A stretch of DNA of 36,340 nt from Patescibacteria group bacterium (GTDB lineage Bacteria > Patescibacteriota > Patescibacteriia > SG8-24): contig JAQTNC010000013.1 in the NCBI GenBank assembly GCA_028714475.1, positions 1 to 36,340 of the forward strand, read 5' to 3'. The notes under the pieces were generated by a model, which saw nothing but the letters and a program-made list of their open reading frames with translations, was not told the DNA's origin and searched no databases. This document shows positions 14,672-22,134 of this stretch, piece after piece; positions within the stretch are counted from its first letter, which is position 1, and every line of letters starts with the position of its first letter. The position numbers were made by a program, and so were the translations under genes.

Positions 14672-14712
14672 AAAAAAGAGCTCGGCCGGACCAGCAGTGT
14701 GCCAGTCCGGCC
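14672..14712 (-). terminator. Terminator of the zinc-ribbon gene
   Basis: Minus-strand 8-bp stem (14712-14705 with 14691-14684), 13-base loop, then GAGCTC and six T. Confidence 0.7.
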
Positions 14713-14753
14713 GTTTGGCAAGCGCGAGCGCGCTTACCGAGAAAGCTCTGTGT

Positions 14754-15170
14754 TCACAGGTAGAGCGTGTAGGATTTCGATCCACACACGACCACCTGTT
14801 GCCGTCCATTGTCCTTGACGCGCCGTGCTCCCATGAGAATGAGGGCGAGATAGGGATAGCGGCAGGCCAGGGCCACCCGCATCAGCGCAACCAGATTCTT
14901 CTCCTCGGTCTCGCGCTGGGCGCGTTGCTTTGCGGCCGTGCGCGCCGCCATCTGTACGGCCGAGAGCGCGGGCGTTGCGGTCGAGCCAGCCTTGTGGCAG
15001 TCCCAGCACAGCGGCGCATCGGGATATTTGCGCGGGGGCGTGAACTGCTTGTGGCACTTCTTGCACTCCTTCTTCGGCAAAGGTTGCTGGTGCGCATGGT
15101 GCGGATGTGCCGTCGCGGGCCGAGCGTTCGAGGTGGCAGCAGTCGTCGCGGAATGAGCTTGAAGGTTCAT
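14754..15170 (-). CDS. Hypothetical protein with a CxxC-CxxC zinc ribbon (138 aa)
   Basis: The ATG at 15170 follows AAGGAG by seven bases. An N-terminal 30-residue His/Ala/Thr/Pro-rich segment (with HPHHAHQQ) precedes a complete four-Cys zinc ribbon: C36, C39, C55, C58, with the spacer KQFTPPRKYPDAPL. A basic helical segment follows (AARTAAKQRAQRETEEKNL), then a C-terminal part ending in VVVCGSKSYTLYL. Zinc ribbons of this CxxC/PxxPxC shape occur in small nucleic-acid-binding proteins of CPR genomes (recollection). It is a monocistronic unit whose promoter is back-to-back with that of the secreted protein gene. Confidence 0.75.
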   Translation of the reverse strand: MNLQAHSATTAATSNARPATAHPHHAHQQPLPKKECKKCHKQFTPPRKYPDAPLCWDCHKAGSTATPALSAVQMAARTAAKQRAQRETEEKNLVALMRVALACRYPYLALILMGARRVKDNGRQQVVVCGSKSYTLYL

Positions 15171-15290
15171 CGGAGTCTCCTTGGGTTGTTTGTGGCGCGA
15201 TGGCGCCGATGGAATCCTGCCGGAAAAGGCGATTTTCTCCTGCTCCGGCAGGGACTCCTTCGGGCCAAACCCTCAACAACCTGACCAATT

Positions 15291-15319
15291 ACATTAGCAC
15301 AAAAAAGCGGTTTTGTCAA
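15291..15319 (-). promoter_or_regulatory. Promoter of the zinc-ribbon gene
   Basis: TTGACA (15319-15314), 17 bp, TAATGT (15296-15291), preceded by TTTTTTGTGC. The -35 box is two bases from that of the divergent promoter. Confidence 0.8.
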
Positions 15320-15321
15320 GG

Positions 15322-15350
15322 TTGACAGGGGAGGGTTTTTGTGCTAAATT
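15322..15350 (+). promoter_or_regulatory. Promoter of the secreted protein/metzincin pair
   Basis: TTGACA (15322-15327), 17 bp, TAAATT (15345-15350), preceded by TTTTTGTGC. The spacer closely resembles the divergent one, so the pair is almost mirror-symmetric. Confidence 0.8.
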
Positions 15351-15397
15351 ATAACGTTAGTTGCTTGGCTCATTCTACCTATACAGAGAGGAGGCAC

Positions 15398-15982
15398 ATG
15401 ATGCCCTCGAAATCCCTGCTGACGCTGGCGGCCGCTTTGGCCAGCCTGACCGTGACCGTTTCCGCCGCTGCCGAGCCGCAAGAGAAGCCCGTTTTCCAGG
15501 CCAAGGTTCTGGCCGAGGCCGGCGGGCCGCTGGTTCTCGCTTTTTCCACGCCGCGTCCCTTCGCGGGGAAGTTCACGACCAAGCCGTTCACCGGACTCTT
15601 CGGCCTGCAGATTGGTTCGCCGCGGTATTCGCCGGCGGCCATCGAGTTTGGTTACGTTCCCGGCAGCGGGTACGGCGCCAACCTGCTCATCAACATGGTG
15701 AGTGTCGGCGGCTTCCGCCTGCATCTGCTCGACCCGGGCGTGTTCGTGAACGCGGTCTCGCCGGTTTCCGTGGCGCGGATGCCGCGGAAGATCGACGTGG
15801 CGTTCGGGGCCGGCGCGGCCTTGGCGGTGTCGTCAAGGTTCGAGCTGACGCTCGACTGGCGCGTTTACCTGCCTGACCCGGTGACCGGCATCACCAAGTA
15901 CGCCAACATCTACGGCACCGTCTACGCGGACGAAGCCGTGAAAGGAGCTCAATGGCGACTCGGCTTTACCTGTCGGTTGTAA
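15398..15982 (+). CDS. Putative secreted protein of unknown function
   Basis: About 194 residues (the ATG at 15401 is better spaced from the GGAGG). Residues 1-26 form a Sec signal peptide: MMPSK, a hydrophobic core (LLTLAAALASLTVTV) and a likely AxA cleavage site (SAAAEP). The mature part is Gly-, Phe- and Val-rich with alternating strands (FGYVPGSGYGANLLINMV, FELTLDWRVYL), suggesting a small beta-rich extracellular domain. No family is recognised. The last 31 bases overlap the following metzincin lipoprotein gene, so the two are translated from one message and may act together outside the cell. Confidence 0.75.
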   Translation: MMPSKSLLTLAAALASLTVTVSAAAEPQEKPVFQAKVLAEAGGPLVLAFSTPRPFAGKFTTKPFTGLFGLQIGSPRYSPAAIEFGYVPGSGYGANLLINMVSVGGFRLHLLDPGVFVNAVSPVSVARMPRKIDVAFGAGAALAVSSRFELTLDWRVYLPDPVTGITKYANIYGTVYADEAVKGAQWRLGFTCRL

Positions 15983-16548
15983 TGGCTGTGGCGACGGCGC
16001 TCACCGTCGCCTGCGCGGCTCCGGAAGGGCCGCGCGACATCTGGGCTGAATCGGCTTGGACGACCCAGCAGTACGGGGATATCCGGGACATGATCGGCCT
16101 CTGGAACACCGTTGCTGAACCGTACGTCGGTTTCGCGCCGATCAACCTGCGCGGCAGCTACAAGGATCCGGACGGCTTCAATCGAGACCAGGATCTGAAC
16201 GACGGGCGCGCGGTCATCTATGCCATTGATGATCTGGCCACCGTTGAACATCTCCGGGCCGGCGTTCCGATCGGGGACGCCTATGCCGAAGGCCTTGGCG
16301 AGGACGTCGTCTTCTACCGTTTCCGGTACGGGTTTGCCGACCCAACGTTCGCGGAGTATTGGCGCCAGCATTTTCGTCGGCATGTCGTCCACGAGTTGGG
16401 ACATTGGCTCGGCTTGCCCGACAACGACGTCCCGGGTTCAATCATGAATGGGTTTCAGGGTGACGCGGAAACGTTTCAGCCCGAATCCCGCTACATCGTC
16501 CCGGGAGACATCAACAGCCTCTGCAACATCTACGCCTGCCAGCGCTAA
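15952..16548 (+). CDS. Secreted metzincin lipoprotein, snapalysin-like zinc metalloprotease
   Basis: 198 residues. An N-terminal signal with a lipobox-like LTVAC (Cys at 21) predicts lipid anchoring. The zinc motif is H147-E148-x2-H151-x2-G154-x2-D157 (HELGHWLGLPD), the extended metzincin form with Asp as third ligand, as in snapalysin (family M7); the Met-turn is SIMNG (M165). The surrounding fold (GRAVIYAIDDL, VVFYRFRYGF) fits a small metzincin. AAAGGAG lies four bases before the ATG inside the preceding gene. Expected function is cell-surface peptide or protein hydrolysis; the substrate is unknown. Confidence 0.85.
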   Translation: MATRLYLSVVMAVATALTVACAAPEGPRDIWAESAWTTQQYGDIRDMIGLWNTVAEPYVGFAPINLRGSYKDPDGFNRDQDLNDGRAVIYAIDDLATVEHLRAGVPIGDAYAEGLGEDVVFYRFRYGFADPTFAEYWRQHFRRHVVHELGHWLGLPDNDVPGSIMNGFQGDAETFQPESRYIVPGDINSLCNIYACQR

Positions 16549-16564
16549 GGCGCAGGCGCGACCC

Positions 16565-16600
16565 GACCCCTATCCGAGCTGCGGATAGGGGTCTAGTGTT
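16565..16600 (+). terminator. Terminator of the secreted protein/metzincin pair
   Basis: A 12-bp perfect stem (16565-16576 with 16582-16593), loop AGCTG, then a weak T-rich tail. Confidence 0.7.
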
Positions 16601-16605
16601 TATGG

Positions 16606-16640
16606 AATAAAAAGCAGCCGGGCTGTTGCCAGTCCGACTG
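16606..16640 (-). terminator. Terminator of the small minus-strand gene
   Basis: Minus-strand 11-bp stem (16640-16630 with 16625-16615, one mismatch and one G.U) with a GCAA tetraloop of GNRA type, followed by CTTTTTATT. Confidence 0.75.
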
Positions 16641-16669
16641 TCGAAGGGCGAGAGACCTGCGGCTACCTG

Positions 16670-16912
16670 TCAGTCCCGGAAGACCGTCAGCATTTCCGAC
16701 CCGCAGTCTATGGCCCAAGGTTGGCCGTTCAGGGTCGTTACCCTTGTTTCGGCAAGGCCATCTCTCTGCACTCTGTGCTGGTTGAGTCTGCGGCGAGTTT
16801 TGATTTCGTCGGACGGATAAATCTCGCTACATCGCAACCACGCAAAATGATCCGCGCATTTTCTTTTCCCTGACATCGTTTTCCCGGCAGTTTCTTTTGC
16901 TGCCGGCTCCAT
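16670..16912 (-). CDS. Small hypothetical protein (80 aa), probably leaderless
   Basis: The ATG at 16912 lies eight bases from the -10 box of a strong promoter, so it would start at or next to the first transcribed base; an internal ATG at 16876 (68 residues) is the alternative. The protein is basic, with KRKCADHFAWLRC and DEIKTRRRLNQHRVQRD, and ends CGSEMLTVFRD. No family is recognised. Support comes mainly from the complete unit: promoter (16921-16949), open frame, terminator (16606-16640). A CCGGCAG/CTGCCGG hairpin lies in the first codons. Confidence 0.5.
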   Translation of the reverse strand: MEPAAKETAGKTMSGKRKCADHFAWLRCSEIYPSDEIKTRRRLNQHRVQRDGLAETRVTTLNGQPWAIDCGSEMLTVFRD

Positions 16913-16920
16913 TTGGCGTG

Positions 16921-16949
16921 ACCATAGCAAAATTTAGACGTTTTGTCAA
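16921..16949 (-). promoter_or_regulatory. Promoter of the small minus-strand gene
   Basis: TTGACA (16949-16944), 17 bp, TATGGT (16926-16921), preceded by TTTTGC. Confidence 0.75.
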
Positions 16950-17011
16950 GATGAGTCTTGGTCAAATTTTGCCGACCCATCGCCTTGTCTTGACGCCTTC
17001 AGGCGGCTGTG

Positions 17012-17040
17012 TTGCCAAAACCCGCCCCATGAATTACGAT
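17012..17040 (+). promoter_or_regulatory. Promoter of secDF
   Basis: TTGCCA (17012-17017), 17 bp, TACGAT (17035-17040), about 70 bases before the secD ATG. Confidence 0.5.
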
Positions 17041-17110
17041 AATCCGCAGTTATGAAAAGGCGCGACCAAGGCGACGCCTTGGGATTGCGTTTTGAATATT
17101 TAAGCTGTCT

Positions 17111-19249
17111 ATGGCTAAAAAAAACGTGAGTTACTACGTCAGCGCCGGCCTCCGTGGCCTGGGGTCGCTCTTCGTACCGAAGACGCCGCGCGGTCGCGTC
17201 CGGCAAGCCGTGTTTCTCGTGCTGGTCCTGTTCGTCGTGGCCGGCAGCCTGACCGAACCCAAGTATTGGGATAAGGCGGCTGACTGGACCAAGGCCAAGA
17301 TCGGCGTCAGCGTTCCGCATTTCTGGAACCTGCCGTTCCGGTTGGGCCTGGACCTGCAGGGCGGCACGCACCTCGTTTACGTTGCCGACATGAAGGACAT
17401 CCCGACCGGGGAGCGCGACGAGGCGATTTCCGGCGTGCGTGACGTCATCGAACGCCGCGTCAACGCTTTCGGCATTTCCGAACCGCTCGTCCAGACCAAT
17501 AAGTCTGGCGAAGCCTGGCGCGTCACCGTGGATCTCGCCGGCGTCAAGAACATCAGCGACGCCATCAAGCAGATCGGCGAGACGCCCATCCTGGAGTTCA
17601 AGGAGCAGGGCGACGGCGCGCCGGAGCGGGCGCTCACGCCGGACGAGCAGAAGCAGATGGACGTGTTCAATGCCGCCGCTGACAAGAAGGCCGACGAGGT
17701 CCTGACCAAGGCGCGGGCCGCCGGCGCGGATTTCGCCCAGCTCGCCAAGGAGTATTCCGATGACGCGGCCACCAAGGACAAGGGTGGCGATTTGGGTTTC
17801 GTGGACAAGGAGGGGCCGTATGCTGAACTCGTGACGAAGGCACTCGACACCGGCGCCAAGGAAGGAACGGTCCTGCGTGAGACGGTCACGACGAGCGAGG
17901 GACATAACATCGTGAAATACAACGGCCGCCAGGAATCCGGCCAGGAAATCCGCGCCCAGCACATCCTTATCTGTTGGAAGGGCATTGAACGCTGCAATCA
18001 GGAGCGAACCAAGGAGGAGGCGAAGGCGCTCGCGGACAACCTCAAGGGTCGCGCCACCGCCGCGAATTTCGCCGCGCTCGCCAAGCAGAATTCCGATGAC
18101 GCCGGTTCGGCCGCCGAGGGCGGTGACCTGAACTGGTTCGGCAAGGGCGCGATGGTGCCGGCGTTCGAGACGGCCGCTTTCGCCTTGGCTAAGGGCGGCA
18201 TCTCCGACGTGGTGGAGTCGCCGTTCGGCTACCACATCATCCTCAAGACCGATGAGCGTCCGCTTTACCAGTACGGCCTGGCGCGCATCCTCGTGAAGAC
18301 CAAGTCGGCCGCCGATTACCTGCCAGCGCCATCGCCGTGGAAGAACACCCAGCTCTCCGGCAAGCATCTCAAGAAATCGGTTCTGGAGTTCAACCCGAAC
18401 ACTGGCGAACCGCAGGTCGGCATAGAATTCAACGACGAAGGCAAGACATTGTTCGCGGACATCACCAAGCGCAACGTCGGCAAGCCGGTCGCCATCTTCC
18501 TTGATGGCCAGCCGCTTTCCGTGCCGACCGTGCAGGAGGCGATTCTCGAGGGGAAAGCAGTCATCACCGGCAAGTTCTCGATTGTCGAGGCCAAGACCTT
18601 GGTCCGTCGTCTGAACGCCGGCGCCCTGCCGGTGCCGATCACCCTCGAGAGCCAGCAGACCGTCGGCGCGACGCTCGGCCAGGACTCGCTCGACAAGTCG
18701 CTTTACGCCGGCCTCATGGGTTTCCTCATCATCGCGGCGTTCATGCTCCTGTATTACCGATTGCCGGGCGTCATCGCCATCCTGGCGCTCCTGCTCTACA
18801 CCGTGCTCAACCTGTCGCTCTTCAAGATGATACCGGTGACGCTCACGCTCTCCGGCATCGCTGGCGTCATCCTCTCCATTGGCATGGCCGTGGACGCCAA
18901 CGTCCTCATCTTCGAACGCACCAAGGAGGAACTCCTGCGCGGCCGTCCGCTCCAGTCGGCGATTGACGAAGGCTTCAAGCGCGCCTGGCCGTCCATCCGC
19001 GACTCCAACCTCACCACCCTCATCTCCTGCACGATCCTGTTCTACACCAGCTCCTCGCTCATCAAGGGTTTCGCGCTCACTCTCGGCATCGGTGTCCTGG
19101 TCTCGATGTTCTCGGCCATCACCGTGAGCCGCACGTTGCTTCGCCTCGTGGGCGGCTGGGGTTGGCTGCACAGCACCGTCCTCTACCTGCCCGGCCTGCA
19201 TCGGGCGCCGGCCACGGCCGCCGCGGAGACGCCGGCGAAGGAAGCCTAA
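17111..19249 (+). CDS. secD: Protein translocase subunit SecD with inserted parvulin (PpiC) sequence
   Basis: 712 residues, longer than E. coli SecD (615). The first transmembrane helix (about 36-55) and the GLDLQGGTHLVY motif (near 78) are standard, as is the C-terminal membrane half (from about 525) with GMAVDANVLIFERTKEEL. Within the extracytoplasmic P1 domain, about residues 177-385 resemble SurA/PpiC rotamases: a degenerate copy (ADFAQLAKEYSDD...GGDLGFVDKEG) and then a full one (IRAQHILI, FAALAKQNSDD, GGDLNWFGKGAMVPAFE, SPFGYHIIL). SecDF pulls substrates out of SecYEG using the proton gradient; the insertion places a likely prolyl isomerase or chaperone at the exit. secF follows after 12 bases. 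Confidence 0.95.
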   Translation: MAKKNVSYYVSAGLRGLGSLFVPKTPRGRVRQAVFLVLVLFVVAGSLTEPKYWDKAADWTKAKIGVSVPHFWNLPFRLGLDLQGGTHLVYVADMKDIPTGERDEAISGVRDVIERRVNAFGISEPLVQTNKSGEAWRVTVDLAGVKNISDAIKQIGETPILEFKEQGDGAPERALTPDEQKQMDVFNAAADKKADEVLTKARAAGADFAQLAKEYSDDAATKDKGGDLGFVDKEGPYAELVTKALDTGAKEGTVLRETVTTSEGHNIVKYNGRQESGQEIRAQHILICWKGIERCNQERTKEEAKALADNLKGRATAANFAALAKQNSDDAGSAAEGGDLNWFGKGAMVPAFETAAFALAKGGISDVVESPFGYHIILKTDERPLYQYGLARILVKTKSAADYLPAPSPWKNTQLSGKHLKKSVLEFNPNTGEPQVGIEFNDEGKTLFADITKRNVGKPVAIFLDGQPLSVPTVQEAILEGKAVITGKFSIVEAKTLVRRLNAGALPVPITLESQQTVGATLGQDSLDKSLYAGLMGFLIIAAFMLLYYRLPGVIAILALLLYTVLNLSLFKMIPVTLTLSGIAGVILSIGMAVDANVLIFERTKEELLRGRPLQSAIDEGFKRAWPSIRDSNLTTLISCTILFYTSSSLIKGFALTLGIGVLVSMFSAITVSRTLLRLVGGWGWLHSTVLYLPGLHRAPATAAAETPAKEA

Positions 19250-19261
19250 CCTGACACGCAT

Positions 19262-20152
19262 ATGCGACTTCCTATCATCAAGTACCGCAACGCCTGGTTC
19301 GCCTTTTCCAGCCTGCTCGTTGTCTTGAGCGTGGTTGCCCTCTGGGTTTATCCGCTCCGGTTCGGCATCGATTTCACCGGCGGCTCGTCCATGGAGCTCG
19401 CGTTCAGTAATCGTCCGGCCGTGACGGAGATACAATCCCTGCTCGCGGAAAAGAACTACCAGGACAACATCGTTCAGCCGGTCGGTGACAACGGCCTCAT
19501 CCTGCGTCTCAAACACATGGACGAACCGGCACACCAGGCTCTGCTCACCGACATCAAGGCGAAATGGACGGACGCCCAGGAAATGCAGTTCCAGACCGTC
19601 GGCCCGACCGTCGGCGACGAGCTCCGCAAGAAAGCCATCTGGTCACTCACGCTCGTCCTGCTCGGCATCTGCTCATACATCGCCTTCGCCTTCCGCAAGG
19701 TGTCGAAGCCGGTCGCGTCGTGGAAGTACGGCATCATCACGCTTATCCCGGCCATTGCCCACGACGTGATGCTGCCGGTCGCGGTGATTGCCGTCGTCGG
19801 GCATTTCCTCGCCGTGGACGTGAACTCGGCGTTCATCGCCGCCATCCTGACCGTCCTCGGCTTCTCAGTGCATGACACCATCGTCGTCTTCGACCGCATC
19901 CGCGAGAACCTGCTCAAGACCGCCGGCGCCTTCGAGGACATCGTCGAACGCAGCGTCAACGAGACGATCGCGCGCTCCATCAACACCTCGCTCACGGTCT
20001 TCTTCCCGCTGTTCGCGACGTTCCTGTGGGGAGGGGAGAGCATCAAGTGGTTTGCGCTCACGCTCATCATCGGCCTCATCGCCGGCACCTACTCGTCCAT
20101 TTTCCTCTGTGCGCCGCTCCTCGTGGTGTTTCAGAAGAAATCCGGACGCTGA
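19262..20152 (+). CDS. secF: Protein translocase subunit SecF
   Basis: 296 residues with six predicted membrane helices. RFGIDFTGGSSMEL (34-47) is the conserved SecF counterpart of the SecD D1 motif; the second conserved segment VLGFSVHDTIVVFDRIREN (about 198-216) carries the membrane-embedded motif. It pairs with SecD to complete the accessory SecDF complex. The start follows the secD stop by 12 bases, and a strong terminator follows, so secD-secF is a two-gene operon. Confidence 0.97.
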   Translation: MRLPIIKYRNAWFAFSSLLVVLSVVALWVYPLRFGIDFTGGSSMELAFSNRPAVTEIQSLLAEKNYQDNIVQPVGDNGLILRLKHMDEPAHQALLTDIKAKWTDAQEMQFQTVGPTVGDELRKKAIWSLTLVLLGICSYIAFAFRKVSKPVASWKYGIITLIPAIAHDVMLPVAVIAVVGHFLAVDVNSAFIAAILTVLGFSVHDTIVVFDRIRENLLKTAGAFEDIVERSVNETIARSINTSLTVFFPLFATFLWGGESIKWFALTLIIGLIAGTYSSIFLCAPLLVVFQKKSGR

Positions 20153-20178
20153 CGGCAAAGACAACCATAATGAAGACT

Positions 20179-20203
20179 CCCCGGGCTCACGCCCGGGGTT
20201 TTG
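20179..20203 (+). terminator. Terminator of secDF
   Basis: Perfect 8-bp GC stem (20179-20186 with 20191-20198), TCAC loop, then TTTT. Confidence 0.85.
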
Positions 20204-20206
20204 GAT

Positions 20207-20236
20207 TTGACAATGTCCCGTTCGCGGCCTCATTAT
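20207..20236 (+). promoter_or_regulatory. Promoter of the 67-aa gene
   Basis: TTGACA (20207-20212), 18 bp, CATTAT (20231-20236). It overlaps an in-frame ATG at 20235, which argues for the later start at 20271. Confidence 0.55.
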
Positions 20237-20270
20237 GAAAAGGCGGCTATTTCCAAGGAGTAATGGCAAA

Positions 20271-20474
20271 ATGCACAAGTCTGAAGAGCAATGCGCTATT
20301 CGCGTGACGTTTCAGGACAGGGTTGGCGTCGGAGTGTTTGAATTATGCCAGGACGATTGGGGCGACCCAATTGGAATCGTGGAGCGGTGGCTCGAGGACA
20401 ACGCCGACACTTCACCGCGCGGCTTGCCTTACGTTCTCGGTGGAGAGCCGAACTATCAGCTGGTGGCGATCTGA
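20271..20474 (+). CDS. Small hypothetical protein (67 aa)
   Basis: MHKSEEQCAIRVTFQDRV, then an acidic part (DDWGDPIGIVERWLEDNAD) and LPYVLGGEPNYQLVAI. No family is recognised. AAGGAG lies ten bases before the ATG; the unit has its own promoter (20207-20236) and terminator (20528-20555), which together support expression. It separates secDF from the ATPase locus. Confidence 0.6.
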   Translation: MHKSEEQCAIRVTFQDRVGVGVFELCQDDWGDPIGIVERWLEDNADTSPRGLPYVLGGEPNYQLVAI

Positions 20475-20527
20475 TCGCGCGACGCCTCGACGGGCTTTGG
20501 TCGGGGTTCGGCACGATCGCCAAAAAC

Positions 20528-20555
20528 AGCAACCGTCCGAGTGCGGTTGCTTTTC
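20528..20555 (+). terminator. Terminator of the 67-aa gene
   Basis: 8-bp stem (20528-20535 with 20544-20551) followed by TTTC; an A run before it makes it usable from both sides. Confidence 0.8.
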
Positions 20556-20633
20556 TATTGGACAGCGCTTTGGCCGTTGACCAACAGTCAACAAAGCCAT
20601 TGTTTTAGGCAAAACAAGGTCGTTTTGTCGCGG

Positions 20634-20662
20634 TTGAAAGCGGGCTGATTTTTTGCTAATAT
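20634..20662 (+). promoter_or_regulatory. Promoter of the DUF/ATPase locus
   Basis: TTGAAA (20634-20639), 17 bp, TAATAT (20657-20662), preceded by TTTTTTGC. The mRNA leader is about 30 bases and carries GAGGAA before the ATG. Confidence 0.75.
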
Positions 20663-20700
20663 TAAGATAAGTAAGGCGACCCCAACAAAATAGAGGAAAA

Positions 20701-22131
20701 ATGCCGATCATCAACATAAATTTGGGCTATTTCGTGGATCTGGGCTTTTTACCGCTCCCGCAGATGATGTGGCGGCTGTTTTTGGACGGCGCTTGGATTC
20801 CGATCCTGATCATCGTCGGCTGGGGCGTTTGGGAGCTCTTTTTTCACTGGCGGCAGGTGCTTTACGCCAACACCCTGACTTATACCGTCCTGGCTATTGA
20901 CGTGCCGCACCTGAACGAACAGTCGCCGAAAGCCGTGGAGCAGATTTTCAGCGGGCTGTACGGCTCCTACCTGTTCCTCGACAAGATCGAGGAGTACTGG
21001 AAAGGCATGTACCAGCCGACCATCAGCATGGAGATAGTTTCCATCGGCGGACACGTGCAGTTCCTCGTCCGTTGTCAGACGAGAAACCGCGACTTGGTCG
21101 AGGCCTGCATCTACTCGCAATATCCGGACGCGGAAATCACCGAGGTGGAGGATTACGCCGCCAAGGTCGAGCTGCCCCTGCCGAACGAAACGACCAACGC
21201 CTTCGGCATCGAGTTCATCCTGGCGAGGCCCACGTACCTGCCGATCAAGACCTACATCCAGTTCGAGCACAACCTGTCGGAGGAATATTTCAAGGACCCG
21301 ATGTCACAGGTGCTTGAGGTCTTCGGCTCGATCAAGCCGGGGGAACAGCTCTGGGTGCAGTTCCTCATCACGCCGATCGACACCTCCTGGCGCAAGGAGA
21401 GCCAGAAGGCGGCCGACAAGATGGTCGGCCGGGAGGTGGCGAAAAAGAAGAACGCGCTCGAGCACCTGGCGGACATTCCGGTGATGGCGGCCAAGGAGAT
21501 GGCCGGCGTCGTCATGCCGCTCACGCCCGAGGCGCCTCCGAAAAAGTCATCGGACGCGATGCCGAGGATGCTGGCGCTCACGCCCAATGAACGCGAAACC
21601 CTTGAGGGTATCCAGAACAAGGCGGCCAAGCTCGGCTTCAAGAGCAAAATACGCATGGTCTATATCGGCGACCGCGCGGTGTTCAGCAAGGGGCGCGTCA
21701 TGACGGGCCTGATGGGTTGCTTCGCGCAGTTCAATTCCCTGCACTTGAACGGCCTGCGCGGCTACGGCAAGACCATGCCTAAGTCGAATTATTTTTGGCA
21801 GAAATGGACCCAGGTGGCGAAGACGTCGCGCATCATCAGGTATTACCGCCGCCGCACCAATTTCGGCGGTCCGACCTACATTCTGAACACCGAGGAGCTG
21901 GCGACGCTCTGGCACTTTCCTTACGTCCACGTGAAGGCGCCGCTCGTCAAGAAGACGGAGGCCAAGCGCGCCGAGCCGCCGATGGGCCTGCCGACGGAGG
22001 GCATGGCCAGCGGTGGCCCGTTCACGCGCGTGAAGCCGGCGGGTGCCGCGCCAGCCGCGCCGCCACCGCCCAAAGCTGAGACCCCTTACGACGAGGACGA
22101 GGAATTCCTCCGCAATCTACCGACTGCCTGA
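20701..22131 (+). CDS. Membrane-anchored partner of the VirD4-like ATPase, unknown function
   Basis: 476 residues. One membrane helix near the N-terminus (about 32-52, IPILIIVGWGVWELFF) is followed by a long cytosolic part with repeated alpha/beta patterns (YTVLAIDVP, ISMEIVSIGGHVQFLVRC, LWVQFLITPID, KIRMVYIGDRAVF) and a Pro/Ala-rich acidic tail. Paired proteins of this layout beside a TraG-type ATPase are, as I recall, common in CPR genomes and carry a DUF name; this was not checked. The ATPase gene starts three bases after its stop, so co-expression is certain. It may form the membrane ring to which the ATPase docks (inference). Confidence 0.85.
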   Translation: MPIININLGYFVDLGFLPLPQMMWRLFLDGAWIPILIIVGWGVWELFFHWRQVLYANTLTYTVLAIDVPHLNEQSPKAVEQIFSGLYGSYLFLDKIEEYWKGMYQPTISMEIVSIGGHVQFLVRCQTRNRDLVEACIYSQYPDAEITEVEDYAAKVELPLPNETTNAFGIEFILARPTYLPIKTYIQFEHNLSEEYFKDPMSQVLEVFGSIKPGEQLWVQFLITPIDTSWRKESQKAADKMVGREVAKKKNALEHLADIPVMAAKEMAGVVMPLTPEAPPKKSSDAMPRMLALTPNERETLEGIQNKAAKLGFKSKIRMVYIGDRAVFSKGRVMTGLMGCFAQFNSLHLNGLRGYGKTMPKSNYFWQKWTQVAKTSRIIRYYRRRTNFGGPTYILNTEELATLWHFPYVHVKAPLVKKTEAKRAEPPMGLPTEGMASGGPFTRVKPAGAAPAAPPPPKAETPYDEDEEFLRNLPTA

Positions 22132-22134
22132 CGT

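Noticed and set aside
16946-19534. Very long minus-strand open frame opposite secD
   Set aside because: It mirrors the high-GC codon pattern of secD/secF, reads as repeats of Glu/Arg/Gly/Leu, and has no promoter, ribosome site or family match.
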